Positions 1-6,108 of a stretch of 9,628 nt of DNA are shown piece by piece; position 1 is the first letter of the stretch; every line of letters starts with the position of its first letter. The stretch lies in assembly GCA_030451965.1 (NCBI GenBank), contig JAKDNE010000100.1, forward strand, positions 1-9,628, given 5' to 3'. The stretch is from Brachybacterium sp. Its GTDB lineage: Bacteria; Actinomycetota; Actinomycetes; Actinomycetales; Dermabacteraceae. Below the pieces are notes generated by a model that saw nothing but the letters and a program-made list of their open reading frames with translations, was not told the origin of the DNA and did not search any database. Position numbers and translations under genes: made by a program.

Positions 1-1286
1 GTGGTGTCCTCGGCGTGCGCGAGGCTCTCCTGCTCAGCGGTGGTGCTCTCACCCGCCGAGGTGGTGCCCGTGGCCTGTGCGGCGGTGCCACGGTCCGGGC
101 GGCGGTGCCGGTTCAGCCGCAGGAGCTGGTACTTCACGCGCTGGGACGCGGTGGCGCGGTTCTCCACGCGGTGTTGGGGATCCAAGGGGTCCTCCCCGAG
201 GACGGGGTCGTCCCCGGTCTGGTATCGGTCCGTCCAGATCTGGATCAGCAGCCATGCCAGCGCGGTGTAGGGCACGGCCAGGATCGCGCCGATGATCCCG
301 CCGACGATCGTGCCGATCGCGAGGGCGAGCAGCACGATCAGCGGGTGCAGGCTCAGTGCGCGTCCCATGACGACGGGCTGGAGCAGGTTGCTCTCGAGCT
401 GGTTGACGACGACGACGATGATGATCACGATCACGGCGTCGAGGGGCCCGTTGGTGACCGCTGTGACCGTGGCGGCCAGCACGCCGGTCACGGTGGCGCC
501 GAGCACCGGGATGAACGCGCCGATGAAGACGATCACCGCGAGCGGGATCGTCAGCGGCACCTGGAGGATGGCCAGCCCGATCCCGATCAGCACGGCATCG
601 ACCAGGGCGACGGTGGCGGTGCCGCGCACGTATCCGCCGAGCACGGAGGAGGCTCGATCGATGGACTCGGCGAGCTTTGCGCGCGTGTCGCCGCGGAACC
701 ATCGCAGGGCGAAGTCGGCGATCCGCGTCCCGTCCTTCACGAAGAAGAACAGCAGCACGGCGATCAGCAGCAGGCCGGTGACGATCTCGGTCACGGCCGA
801 GACCCCCGTGAGAGTGCTGCTGGCGAGGTCACTGCTGGAGAAAAATTCGCCGAGCTTCTTGGTCGCCGCTGCGAGATCCGGCACCTCGAACGGCAGTGGG
901 CCCGAGGAGAGCCAGTCCCGCAGCGTGTCCCAGCTGTCACCGGCGGAGTCCGTCAGCGTGTCCCACTCGGCACGGATGGCGAGCACCACGGCTCCGAGCG
1001 CCGCGGTGACCATGACCACGATCCCCAGGAAGGCGACGGCGGTCGCGGCGAGCGGAGGCCATCCTCTGCGCAGCAGCCAGCGCACCAGCGGCGCGACGGC
1101 CGCGGCGAGAATCCAGGCCACGAGCACGGCGACCACCACGACCATCACCCGCCGCAGCAGCCACGCCGCACCGACGACGACCGCAGCGATGAGAAGGATC
1201 TGCGCGGCCCGAGCACCGGCCCTGCCCAGCGGTCCTGTCCACGCGCCGGAGGGCTCCGGGGAGCCGGTGCTCGGCGGTGCTGTCAT
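1..1286 (-). CDS. AI-2E family transporter (PF01594-type membrane protein), 3' end cut by the window edge
   Basis: Reading the minus strand from the ATG at 1286 gives about 428 codons open to the left edge. The protein is a polytopic membrane protein. There is a hydrophobic pair near residues 28-60, another near 80-104, a soluble stretch of about 55 residues, then hydrophobic segments near 162-183, 222-275, 282-294 and 313-350. The block NQLESNLLQPVVMGRAL near residues 294-310, followed by a conserved LHPL and a glycine-rich VGGIIGAILAVP, is the family signature. The start is fixed by GAGGAG on the minus strand just upstream. The family includes exporters of autoinducer-2 and Na+/H+ antiporters, so the name does not prove quorum-signal transport. 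The last 75 or so visible residues are a polar, probably disordered cytoplasmic tail with a basic patch (RLNRHRRPDR) and then Thr/Ser/Glu-rich sequence, and the stop lies outside. The gene is divergent from the membrane protein at 1491. The family is near certain, the substrate unknown. Confidence 0.93.
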   Translation of the reverse strand, partial: MTAPPSTGSPEPSGAWTGPLGRAGARAAQILLIAAVVVGAAWLLRRVMVVVVAVLVAWILAAAVAPLVRWLLRRGWPPLAATAVAFLGIVVMVTAALGAVVLAIRAEWDTLTDSAGDSWDTLRDWLSSGPLPFEVPDLAAATKKLGEFFSSSDLASSTLTGVSAVTEIVTGLLLIAVLLFFFVKDGTRIADFALRWFRGDTRAKLAESIDRASSVLGGYVRGTATVALVDAVLIGIGLAILQVPLTIPLAVIVFIGAFIPVLGATVTGVLAATVTAVTNGPLDAVIVIIIVVVVNQLESNLLQPVVMGRALSLHPLIVLLALAIGTIVGGIIGAILAVPYTALAWLLIQIWTDRYQTGDDPVLGEDPLDPQHRVENRATASQRVKYQLLRLNRHRRPDRGTAAQATGTTSAGESTTAEQESLAHAEDT

Positions 1287-1292
1287 GCTGTT

Positions 1293-1299
1293 CCTCCTC
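1293..1299 (-). promoter_or_regulatory. Ribosome binding site of the AI-2E transporter gene
   Basis: The minus strand reads TGAGGAGGAACAGCATG, giving an AGGAGG core about six bases before the ATG. This strong site decides the start at 1286. Confidence 0.8.
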
Positions 1300-1351
1300 A
1301 GGGGCGGACCGCGCGGAACGCTCGCACGGCCCGCGGTCTCGGATGGGCCTG

Positions 1352-1357
1352 AGTCTA
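1352..1357 (-). promoter_or_regulatory. Possible -10 element for the AI-2E transporter gene
   Basis: The minus strand carries TAGACT, matching the sigma-70-type TATAAT consensus at the two leading and the last positions. It lies about 65 bases upstream of the ATG at 1286. No convincing -35 element stands at 16-19 bases, so this is a weak call. Confidence 0.25.
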
Positions 1358-1439
1358 GAGCCGCCCGCCTCGTGGCGGCCCCTGTCACGGCACCGCCGGC
1401 CCGGTGGTGCTGGAGGGGAGGCTACGACCGTCTGGTCGA

Positions 1440-1462
1440 CCTCCGCGGGCGGAGGTGCCTCC
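1440..1462. repeat. Nested inverted repeats in the divergent intergenic region
   Basis: CCTCCGC (1440-1446) and GCGGAGG (1449-1455) form a 7-bp inverted repeat with a 2-base centre. The right arm can instead pair with the following CCTCC (1458-1462), giving two mutually exclusive hairpins. They sit 30-50 bases upstream of the gene at 1491, in its 5' leader or promoter zone. The GGAGG inside is too far from the ATG to act as its ribosome site. A role as operator or leader structure is only inferred. Confidence 0.35.
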
Positions 1463-1490
1463 GACTGACGGATCTGGAATGGTGAGCACC

Positions 1491-2579
1491 ATGGACGACA
1501 CCGACACCCCACCGCCCTCCTCGGAGCCGACGACGGGGGCCAGGGTGCTGCTGGTGGCCGATCCCGGCCTGCCCACGGCGAGAGCCCGCGCCATCGAGGG
1601 GCAGCTGCAGCAGATGCTCGATGAGGCCTACAGCCCGCCCATCAGCCTCGAGGTGAGCACGGCGATGCTGCGCCTGCGGGCGGACGAGACGCTGGACCTC
1701 TCTCAGGCCGAGGAGCTGTCGAAGTCCTTCGGTGATCCGGATGTGGTGCTGCTGCTGACCGAGATCCCGCGCCTGCAGGACGGCCATCCGCTGATCGCAG
1801 AGATCTTCCCGGAGCAGAGCATCGCGGTGATCTCCTGCCCCACCCTGGGAGTGATCACCACGGGCCGCCGGATCCTCGACGTGATGATGAGCTGCACGGT
1901 GCGGCTGAAGCCGATGCGCGGCGCCCGCGACATCTCGCGCTACGAGCGCTGGTGGACGACGTGGCGAGAGGGAGATGGCGCCGAGGAGCATCCGCTCCTG
2001 CTGGGGTCACGGTTCCTCGGGGGAGCCCGGACGGTGACCGGCATGGTCATGGGCAACGAGCCGCTGCGCACCGCGCCGAGGCTCTCCAGTGCTCTGGCGG
2101 CCGCCGCCGCGACCGGGGCGTTCGGCATCTTCTACAGCTCGATCTGGTCGATGTCGATGTACCTCAGCACCCAGCGCCTGCTGAGCATCGGGGTGCTCGC
2201 GATGCTCGCGATCACGGCCTGGCTGATCGTCGGCAACAAGCTGTGGGACGCCCCGAAGAATCAGGGCCTCGCCCGGGTGGTGCTGCTCTACAACCTCTCC
2301 ACCGCGCTCACGCTGCTGATGATCGTCGGCCTGCTGTACTTCGCCCTCGTGGTGCTGATCTTCACCGGAGGGCTCATCGTGATCGCCCCGGAGTACCTGT
2401 CCGAGATCATCGGGCGTGACGCCGAGGTGGTGCGGTACCTGGACATCGCGTGGCTGAGCGCGGCGATGGGGATCGTCGCCGGGGCGCTGGGGTCGAGCTT
2501 CGACAAGGAGACCGATCTGCGCAGCCTCACCCACGGCCAGCGCGAGAGGCAGCGGATGTACACCGAGGAGAAGCAATGA
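1491..2579 (+). CDS. Hypothetical protein: soluble alpha/beta-like N-terminal domain plus C-terminal membrane domain
   Basis: I do not recognise this 362-residue protein. Residues 1-15 are polar and Pro/Thr-rich. Residues 17-140 alternate short hydrophobic strands (ARVLLVADPG, DPDVVLLLTEIPR, QSIAVISCPTLG) with helices, as in a Rossmann-like or flavodoxin-like fold, but no known nucleotide-binding loop is visible. From about residue 197 there are four or five membrane segments, near 198-218, 228-248, 262-300 (probably two) and 315-335. It ends in a charged cytoplasmic tail (HGQRERQRMYTEEKQ). The ATG at 1491 is preferred because GGTGA lies five bases upstream and can pair with 16S rRNA. An in-frame ATG at 1479 and GTG at 1482 are alternatives that would add four or three residues. 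The stop overlaps the start of the SDR gene (ATGA), so the two are co-translated and may work together, perhaps at the membrane. Confidence 0.85.
   Translation: MDDTDTPPPSSEPTTGARVLLVADPGLPTARARAIEGQLQQMLDEAYSPPISLEVSTAMLRLRADETLDLSQAEELSKSFGDPDVVLLLTEIPRLQDGHPLIAEIFPEQSIAVISCPTLGVITTGRRILDVMMSCTVRLKPMRGARDISRYERWWTTWREGDGAEEHPLLLGSRFLGGARTVTGMVMGNEPLRTAPRLSSALAAAAATGAFGIFYSSIWSMSMYLSTQRLLSIGVLAMLAITAWLIVGNKLWDAPKNQGLARVVLLYNLSTALTLLMIVGLLYFALVVLIFTGGLIVIAPEYLSEIIGRDAEVVRYLDIAWLSAAMGIVAGALGSSFDKETDLRSLTHGQRERQRMYTEEKQ
2565..2570 (+). promoter_or_regulatory. Ribosome binding site of the YeeZ-like gene
   Basis: GAGGAG lies five bases before the ATG at 2576, inside the last codons of the preceding gene. 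It supports the ATGA start-stop overlap and rules out the longer upstream in-frame extension. Confidence 0.8.
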
Positions 2580-3436
2580 GCGGCGTGAGCGTTCCGGCAC
2601 GCACCCTCTGGGTGGGATGCGGCCGACTCGGCCTGCGAGCCGGTATGACGCTGGTGGAAGCTGGGGGAGAGGTGCACGCACTGCGCCGCGACGTGAGCGG
2701 CCTGCCCGAGGGGTTCCGCGCCGTGCCGGCGGATCTGACGCACCCCGTGGACCGGATGCTCCCCCAGGTCGAGGCGATGGTCATCACCCTGCCGCCACCG
2801 GACATCGCCGGCGGTTATGAGACTCCGCTGCGTCACCTGGCCGAAGCCCTGCCTCAGCTGCCGGTGCGCACCGTGTTCGTCTCCTCCACCCGGGTGTTCG
2901 AGGGGTACGCGGACCGTGCGGACCCCGCCCCGGTGCTCACCGAGGAGGATGCGCCGCAACCGCTCGGTGACCGGGCCCGCAGCCTGCTGGACGGCGAGCA
3001 GACGGCGAGGGACCTCTTCGACGCGATCGTGGTCAGACCGGCCGGGATCTACGGTCCGGGCCGGGACCGGATGCTGCGCACGGTGCGTGAGGGGAGGCCT
3101 GTCGCGCACCGGCGGCGCACCAACCGGATCCACGAGGAGGATCTCGCCCGCATCCTGGTCGCCCTGCTCGAGCACCCGGATCCGCCGGGACTGCTGCATG
3201 CCGTCGATGATGCCCCTGCTCGCCTCGGCGAGGTGGTCACGCATATCGCCGAACGGCTCGAACTGCCCGTCCCGCCCGCTGCCGTGCCCGATCCCGGCCA
3301 CGGCACCGTGCTGAGCGGGGCGCGGAGGAAGCAGCTGCTGGACCGACTGCGCCATCCGGACTTCCGCTCCGGGTACGACGAGGTGCTCGCAGAGGCGGGG
3401 CGCCGACCGTTCCCCGGCGGTGCTCACCGCGCCTGA
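2576..3436 (+). CDS. YeeZ-like atypical SDR / NAD(P)-dependent epimerase-dehydratase family protein
   Basis: This 286-residue soluble protein has an N-terminal Rossmann fold with GCGRLG at residues 14-19, the GxGxxG dinucleotide loop. A second strand (MVITLPPPD, 68-76) and the block VFVSSTRVFEGY (100-111) follow. RPAGIYGPGRD (154-164) and RIHEEDLARI (184-193) close the core. The order and spacing match my memory of Escherichia coli YeeZ, including SSTSVYG, GLVGPGR and LVHLEDV. The catalytic YxxxK of classical SDR enzymes is missing: the expected place reads GDRARSLLDGEQ (131-142). It may therefore bind NAD(P) without ordinary dehydrogenase chemistry, or use other residues. The first seven residues before the Rossmann strand are dispensable-looking. 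It is translationally coupled to the membrane protein upstream and abuts the convergent DUF4383 gene. Reaction and substrate are unknown; the family call is solid. Confidence 0.9.
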   Translation: MSGVSVPARTLWVGCGRLGLRAGMTLVEAGGEVHALRRDVSGLPEGFRAVPADLTHPVDRMLPQVEAMVITLPPPDIAGGYETPLRHLAEALPQLPVRTVFVSSTRVFEGYADRADPAPVLTEEDAPQPLGDRARSLLDGEQTARDLFDAIVVRPAGIYGPGRDRMLRTVREGRPVAHRRRTNRIHEEDLARILVALLEHPDPPGLLHAVDDAPARLGEVVTHIAERLELPVPPAAVPDPGHGTVLSGARRKQLLDRLRHPDFRSGYDEVLAEAGRRPFPGGAHRA

Positions 3437-3441
3437 TCAGG
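3432..3441. repeat. Palindrome spanning the two abutting stop codons
   Basis: CCTGATCAGG is a perfect 10-bp palindrome that contains the TGA of the SDR gene (3434-3436) and, on the other strand, the TGA of the DUF4383 gene (3439-3437). It has no room for a loop without losing pairs, so it is unlikely to be a terminator by itself. Confidence 0.5.
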
Positions 3442-3904
3442 AGCCGTGAGGGTACGGCGCCTCAGGGCGCCCGGGAAGGAACGACAGACCGATCAGGGTC
3501 AGCGCGAGGACGAAGTACAGCCAGTCGTCGGCGATGTTGATCGGGACGAAGTTCGCCGTCGAGTCCTTGTCGACGAACAGTCCGAAGATCCACAGCAGCG
3601 CGTTGACGATCCCGCCGATCCGCAGATACCACCGCGCCATGCCCGGGAGCCTCGACAGCCCGAGACCGGCGATGCCGAGGAGCAGGTAGATGACGTTGTG
3701 CAGCACGGACACCTGGAAGATGCCCAGCAGCATCGCGTCGGAATCGGTGGCCATCTCTATCGAATTGAAGTTCATCGTCAGGACGGGGACGAACCCGGCG
3801 AAGCCGATGGCGAAGAAGCCGATGCCGCAGAACAGAGCGGCCACCTGCACCGGGGAGCGCATTCTCATCTGTGCGGCGTTGGGGGTGGTGGGGTCGGTGA
3901 TCAT
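3437..3904 (-). CDS. DUF4383 domain-containing membrane protein
   Basis: This 155-residue protein has four hydrophobic segments, near residues 19-41, 63-84, 95-111 and 127-144, with a short polar N-terminus. The block LGIFQVSVLHNVIYLLLG (60-77) and the later NFVPINIADDWLY (118-130) are the hallmarks of DUF4383, a family of small actinobacterial membrane proteins of unknown function. Length and topology are normal for the family. The start is set by GGAGG on the minus strand (3916-3912), seven bases before the ATG at 3904. It is a single-gene transcript with its own likely promoter around 4014-4042. Its stop codon directly touches that of the convergent SDR gene. It faces away from the transporter operon at 4371, and nothing ties it functionally to that operon. 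Confidence 0.92.
   Translation of the reverse strand: MITDPTTPNAAQMRMRSPVQVAALFCGIGFFAIGFAGFVPVLTMNFNSIEMATDSDAMLLGIFQVSVLHNVIYLLLGIAGLGLSRLPGMARWYLRIGGIVNALLWIFGLFVDKDSTANFVPINIADDWLYFVLALTLIGLSFLPGRPEAPYPHGS
3456..3471. terminator. Possible hairpin terminator at the convergent gene ends
   Basis: GGCGCC (3456-3461), loop TCAG, GGCGCC (3466-3471) form a 6-bp all-GC stem 19 bases past the stop of the SDR gene. It lies within the last codons of the opposing DUF4383 gene. No T-tract follows, as is common in high-GC actinobacteria. It is the only candidate for stopping rightward transcription here. Confidence 0.3.
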
Positions 3905-3988
3905 CGACGATCCTCCGATCGTGAGCTCCGCTGAGGAGCTTCGACGGCACGCCCGGCACGGGGTTCGCGCCGAGCTGGTTCACCACGG

Positions 3989-4004
3989 AGCGGAACGTTC
4001 CGCT
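3989..4004. promoter_or_regulatory. Perfect 16-bp palindrome, candidate operator of the DUF4383 gene
   Basis: AGCGGAACGTTCCGCT is identical to its reverse complement over all 16 bases. It lies just downstream of the predicted leftward start point (about 4006), where a bound repressor would block transcription of the DUF4383 gene. An even-length symmetric site suits a dimeric helix-turn-helix regulator. The cognate protein is unknown. Confidence 0.5.
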
Positions 4005-4012
4005 TATAACAC

Positions 4013-4042
4013 ACACTATGCCTGTACGCGAGACTTTCACAA
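4013..4042 (-). promoter_or_regulatory. Probable promoter of the DUF4383 gene
   Basis: On the minus strand TTGTGA (4042-4037) and TAGTGT (4018-4013) stand 18 bases apart and resemble -35 and -10 boxes. Both keep the most important consensus positions. A second AT-rich box, TATAAG (4008-4003), lies slightly downstream and could serve instead, though without a good -35. The start would fall near 4006, giving a leader of roughly 100 bases. Confidence 0.4.
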
Positions 4043-4138
4043 GGGGCGATTGGGCGGGTGGCCGCTATCGCGCAGTCTCCTCCGCGGCCAGCACGAGAGG
4101 CTGCGGATGTGCACAGAGGGCGCCGACCGATAACTGAT

Positions 4139-4157
4139 CGCCACCTGCCAGGTGGCG
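4139..4157. promoter_or_regulatory. 19-base palindrome, candidate operator or hairpin upstream of the transporter operon
   Basis: CGCCACCTG, a central C, and CAGGTGGCG form a perfect inverted repeat with 9-bp arms. It lies about 215 bases before the HAD gene start and about 135 bases upstream of the DUF4383 promoter. No T-tract follows on either strand, so a protein site seems as likely as a terminator. Confidence 0.4.
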
Positions 4158-4221
4158 GACTCCTGCTTCGTCATCGTCAGTCCCATGCCTGACGTTCCGC
4201 CCACCGGGCGCTGCTACGGCC

Positions 4222-4238
4222 CAGGACACCACGTCCTG
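4222..4238. promoter_or_regulatory. Inverted repeat CAGGAC-N5-GTCCTG, candidate regulator site
   Basis: Two perfect 6-bp arms are separated by five bases (ACCAC), giving a 17-base dyad about 85 bases upstream of the predicted -10 to -35 region of the operon. Several RpiR-family regulators bind dyads of about this size, so it is a candidate target of the regulator encoded at 8556. That assignment is inference. Confidence 0.3.
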
Positions 4239-4306
4239 CGCGGGCATCCAGCCGATGAGGCGACGGCACCGTGTCGCGGGCGCTCCTGATGAGTCGGCGC
4301 GAGCTC

Positions 4307-4336
4307 TGGACGAACGGGCCCGATTGCGGTTAAAGT
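4307..4336 (+). promoter_or_regulatory. Probable promoter of the HAD-PhnDCEE-RpiR operon
   Basis: TGGACG (4307-4312) and TAAAGT (4331-4336) are spaced by 18 bases and each match four of six positions of the -35 and -10 consensus. Transcription would begin near 4343, leaving a leader of about 28 bases before the ATG at 4371. It is the best match in the gap for rightward transcription. Confidence 0.4.
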
Positions 4337-4370
4337 CTGGCCGTAACGTCCACTCCAGATCGGATCGACC

Positions 4371-5075
4371 ATGCAACGTCGCACCGTCGTCTTCGACTTT
4401 GACGGCACCCTCGCACTGGGCCGCGGCCCGCTTGATGCTTACGCCGCCAGCCTCGGCCCGTTGGCCGGGGAAGATGTCGTCACGGCCTGCCAGGAGGCGA
4501 TCGGACTCTTCGATGCGGGCGGCACACGGTTCAAGGACGCCTACGACGCCGTCCGGGTCGCAGCCCTCGAGCACGGGGCCACCGACGACCAGCTCTCCGC
4601 TGCCTACCTGCACAGCCGGGAGCTCCTGGCAACCGGCGCCGCGCCTATCCACGCCCCCGATGGGCTGGTGGACTTCATGGCAGAGCTCGCGCGCAGCGCG
4701 GTCTGCGTGCTCGCCACGAACGCTCCCGAGGTCGGAATCGATCGCGCCCTGTCCGTCCTCGGAGTCACAGATGTGCTCGCCGGGGTGCACTGCGCCGTCG
4801 GTAAGCCGGCGGGACTGGGACCGATCATCGCCGCCCATCTCGCCCACGGACCGACGCTCGCCGTCGGCGATATCTGGGAGAACGATCTCGCCCCAGCCCA
4901 ACTCCTGGGAGCGGACACGGCCCTGGTTGGCGTCACCGACCCTGCCGGAACGGTGACCATGCGCGGCGCCACCCTCACCGACCTGTACGACGACATCCTG
5001 ACTTGGGCCACTCAGCCGCGCACCCCGACTCCGGTGCCGTTGAGCGCCGGCCAAGCTCCCGGAAGGGCCCTCTGA
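4371..5075 (+). CDS. HAD superfamily hydrolase (probable small-molecule phosphatase)
   Basis: This 234-residue cytoplasmic protein has all four HAD motifs. Motif I is DFDGT with nucleophile Asp9 and acid/base Asp11, motif II is LATNAP with Thr116, motif III is Lys145 in VGKPAG, and motif IV is GDIWENDLAPA with Asp167 and Asp172 for Mg2+. Residues 15-95 are mostly helical and form a cap of the phosphoglycolate-phosphatase kind. Phosphonoacetaldehyde hydrolase (PhnX) has Ala at the position of Asp11, so this enzyme should cleave a phosphate monoester rather than a C-P bond. The last 20 residues are Pro-rich and probably disordered. The ribosome site is weak (GGAT at 4362), but the ATG sits directly before the first strand. 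It is the first gene of the operon, one base from the binding-protein gene, which suggests it dephosphorylates the imported solute or a product of it. Substrate unknown. Confidence 0.9.
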   Translation: MQRRTVVFDFDGTLALGRGPLDAYAASLGPLAGEDVVTACQEAIGLFDAGGTRFKDAYDAVRVAALEHGATDDQLSAAYLHSRELLATGAAPIHAPDGLVDFMAELARSAVCVLATNAPEVGIDRALSVLGVTDVLAGVHCAVGKPAGLGPIIAAHLAHGPTLAVGDIWENDLAPAQLLGADTALVGVTDPAGTVTMRGATLTDLYDDILTWATQPRTPTPVPLSAGQAPGRAL

Positions 5076-5076
5076 C

Positions 5077-6072
5077 ATGCGAATCTCCTCAGCAATACCT
5101 GCCGCGTTGGCCGTAGCCGCCCTCGCACTCGCTGGCTGCAGCTCTCCCGACGGAGCCGCCGACGGCGAGTGGCCGGAAGAACTCACCATCTCGCTGGTCC
5201 CCTCCGTCCAGGGAGAGGATCTCGCCGAAGCGCTCGGCCCTCTGACCGACTACCTCTCCGACGGGCTCGGAATCGAGGTCAATGGGGTGGTGGCCACGGA
5301 CTACGCGGCCACCGTCGAGGCTCTCGGTGCGGGCCAGTCCCAGGTCATCATCACCGACGCCGGCTCCCTCTACCACGCCACGACGCAGTTCGACGCCGAA
5401 CTGATCCTGCGCGATGTCCGGTTCGGAGCCACGTCCTATGCCTCGATGGCCGTGACGAACAACCCCGACAAGTACTGCGACGGGGAGGTCGTGACCGCCA
5501 GTTACGAGGCCTCCGACGACGAATTCTCCTACTGCAACGGAATCGAGCCCGGGTCCGAGGCGACCGGCGAGGGCCCCGGTGGTCTCGAGGCTCTTGCCAA
5601 GATCGACGCCGGCGCTCCCGTCGCGCTGCAGGCAGCCACCTCCCCTGCCGGGTACCAGTACCCGATCGTGAGTATCAAGGAACAGGGGATCGACACCGAT
5701 CAGGACATCGACCAGATCCCCGTCGAGGGCAACAACAACGCGATCCTGGCCGTCTACAACGGCGATGCCGAGGTCGGCTTCGCGTACTGGGACGCCCGCG
5801 TGGACGTGCTCGACGAGGCGCCCGACGTGGCTGAGAAGACGGTCGCCTTCGCTTATACCGACATGATCCCCAACGGCGGCGTCGCCGTCTCCGACTCCTT
5901 GCCCGACGACCTGGTCGCTGAGCTGACCGAACTGATGGATGGCTACGCCTCCTCGTCCGATGAGGCCGCCACGATCATGTTCGACCTCGTCGGGCTATCG
6001 GACTGGACCGACGAGACCGCCGAGGACGAGATCGATCGTTACGGCGAAGTGCTCGAGCAGTTCACCAACTGA
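5077..6072 (+). CDS. PhnD-type substrate-binding lipoprotein of a phosphate/phosphite/phosphonate-class ABC transporter
   Basis: This 331-residue protein has a lipoprotein signal: Arg2, a hydrophobic core, and lipobox LALAGC with the lipidated Cys21, so it is anchored on the outer face of the membrane. The mature part has the class II binding-protein pattern of PhnD: SLVPSVQGEDL (39-49), PLTDYL (55-60), the YAATVEALGAGQSQVIIT block (76-93) and NNNAILAVYNGDAEVGFAYWDAR (219-241). The ligand-site helix, STSG in well-known PhnD proteins, reads AATSPAGYQYP (186-196). An unusual stretch at 130-180 carries Cys134 and Cys153, likely a disulfide, in an acidic insertion before the ligand helix. The start is supported by GGAAGGG nine bases upstream and by the signal peptide. 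It lies one base after the HAD gene. The ligand is not known: phosphonate, phosphite or an organophosphate are all possible. Confidence 0.92.
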   Translation: MRISSAIPAALAVAALALAGCSSPDGAADGEWPEELTISLVPSVQGEDLAEALGPLTDYLSDGLGIEVNGVVATDYAATVEALGAGQSQVIITDAGSLYHATTQFDAELILRDVRFGATSYASMAVTNNPDKYCDGEVVTASYEASDDEFSYCNGIEPGSEATGEGPGGLEALAKIDAGAPVALQAATSPAGYQYPIVSIKEQGIDTDQDIDQIPVEGNNNAILAVYNGDAEVGFAYWDARVDVLDEAPDVAEKTVAFAYTDMIPNGGVAVSDSLPDDLVAELTELMDGYASSSDEAATIMFDLVGLSDWTDETAEDEIDRYGEVLEQFTN

Positions 6073-6108
6073 CGTCCCGTCTGCCCCCTCACTGATAGGC
6101 CGAATCAC

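Larger units (their letters stand above)
3905..4370. other. 466-base divergent regulatory gap between the DUF4383 gene and the transporter operon
   Basis: I see no supportable gene here. Going left to right it contains the DUF4383 ribosome site (3912-3916), a 16-bp perfect palindrome (3989-4004), the probable leftward promoter (4013-4042) and a long-loop inverted repeat with TGGCCGC (4059-4065) and GCGGCCA (4084-4090). Then come a 19-base palindrome (4139-4157), a CAGGAC-N5-GTCCTG repeat (4222-4238) and the probable rightward promoter (4307-4336). The amount of dyad symmetry suggests regulation of one or both neighbours. It could equally mark an old recombination junction. Confidence 0.6.

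Noticed and set aside
15..1352. Long plus-strand open frames of about 400-445 codons across the AI-2E transporter region
   Set aside because: They are antisense shadows. The translations are low-complexity runs of Asp, His, Arg and Gly or of Ser and Thr with no domain, while the minus strand encodes a clear AI-2E family protein over the same bases.
1404..1490. Upstream GTG start at 1404 for the hypothetical membrane protein
   Set aside because: It lacks a ribosome site and the added 29 residues are Gly/Arg/Pro-rich, encoded by the inverted-repeat region; ATG at 1491 is better supported.
4185..4289. Small plus-strand ORF of 34 codons upstream of the HAD gene, a possible leader peptide
   Set aside because: There is no ribosome binding site, the predicted promoter lies downstream of it, and the peptide is unremarkable.
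4371..5075. Calling the HAD gene phnX (phosphonoacetaldehyde hydrolase) from its transporter context
   Set aside because: Motif I carries Asp rather than Ala two residues after the nucleophile, so the context alone does not justify the name.
4065..5189. Minus-strand open frame of 374 codons across the HAD gene and part of the gap
   Set aside because: It lies opposite a gene with all HAD motifs, has no ribosome site and shows no family features; it is a consequence of high GC.
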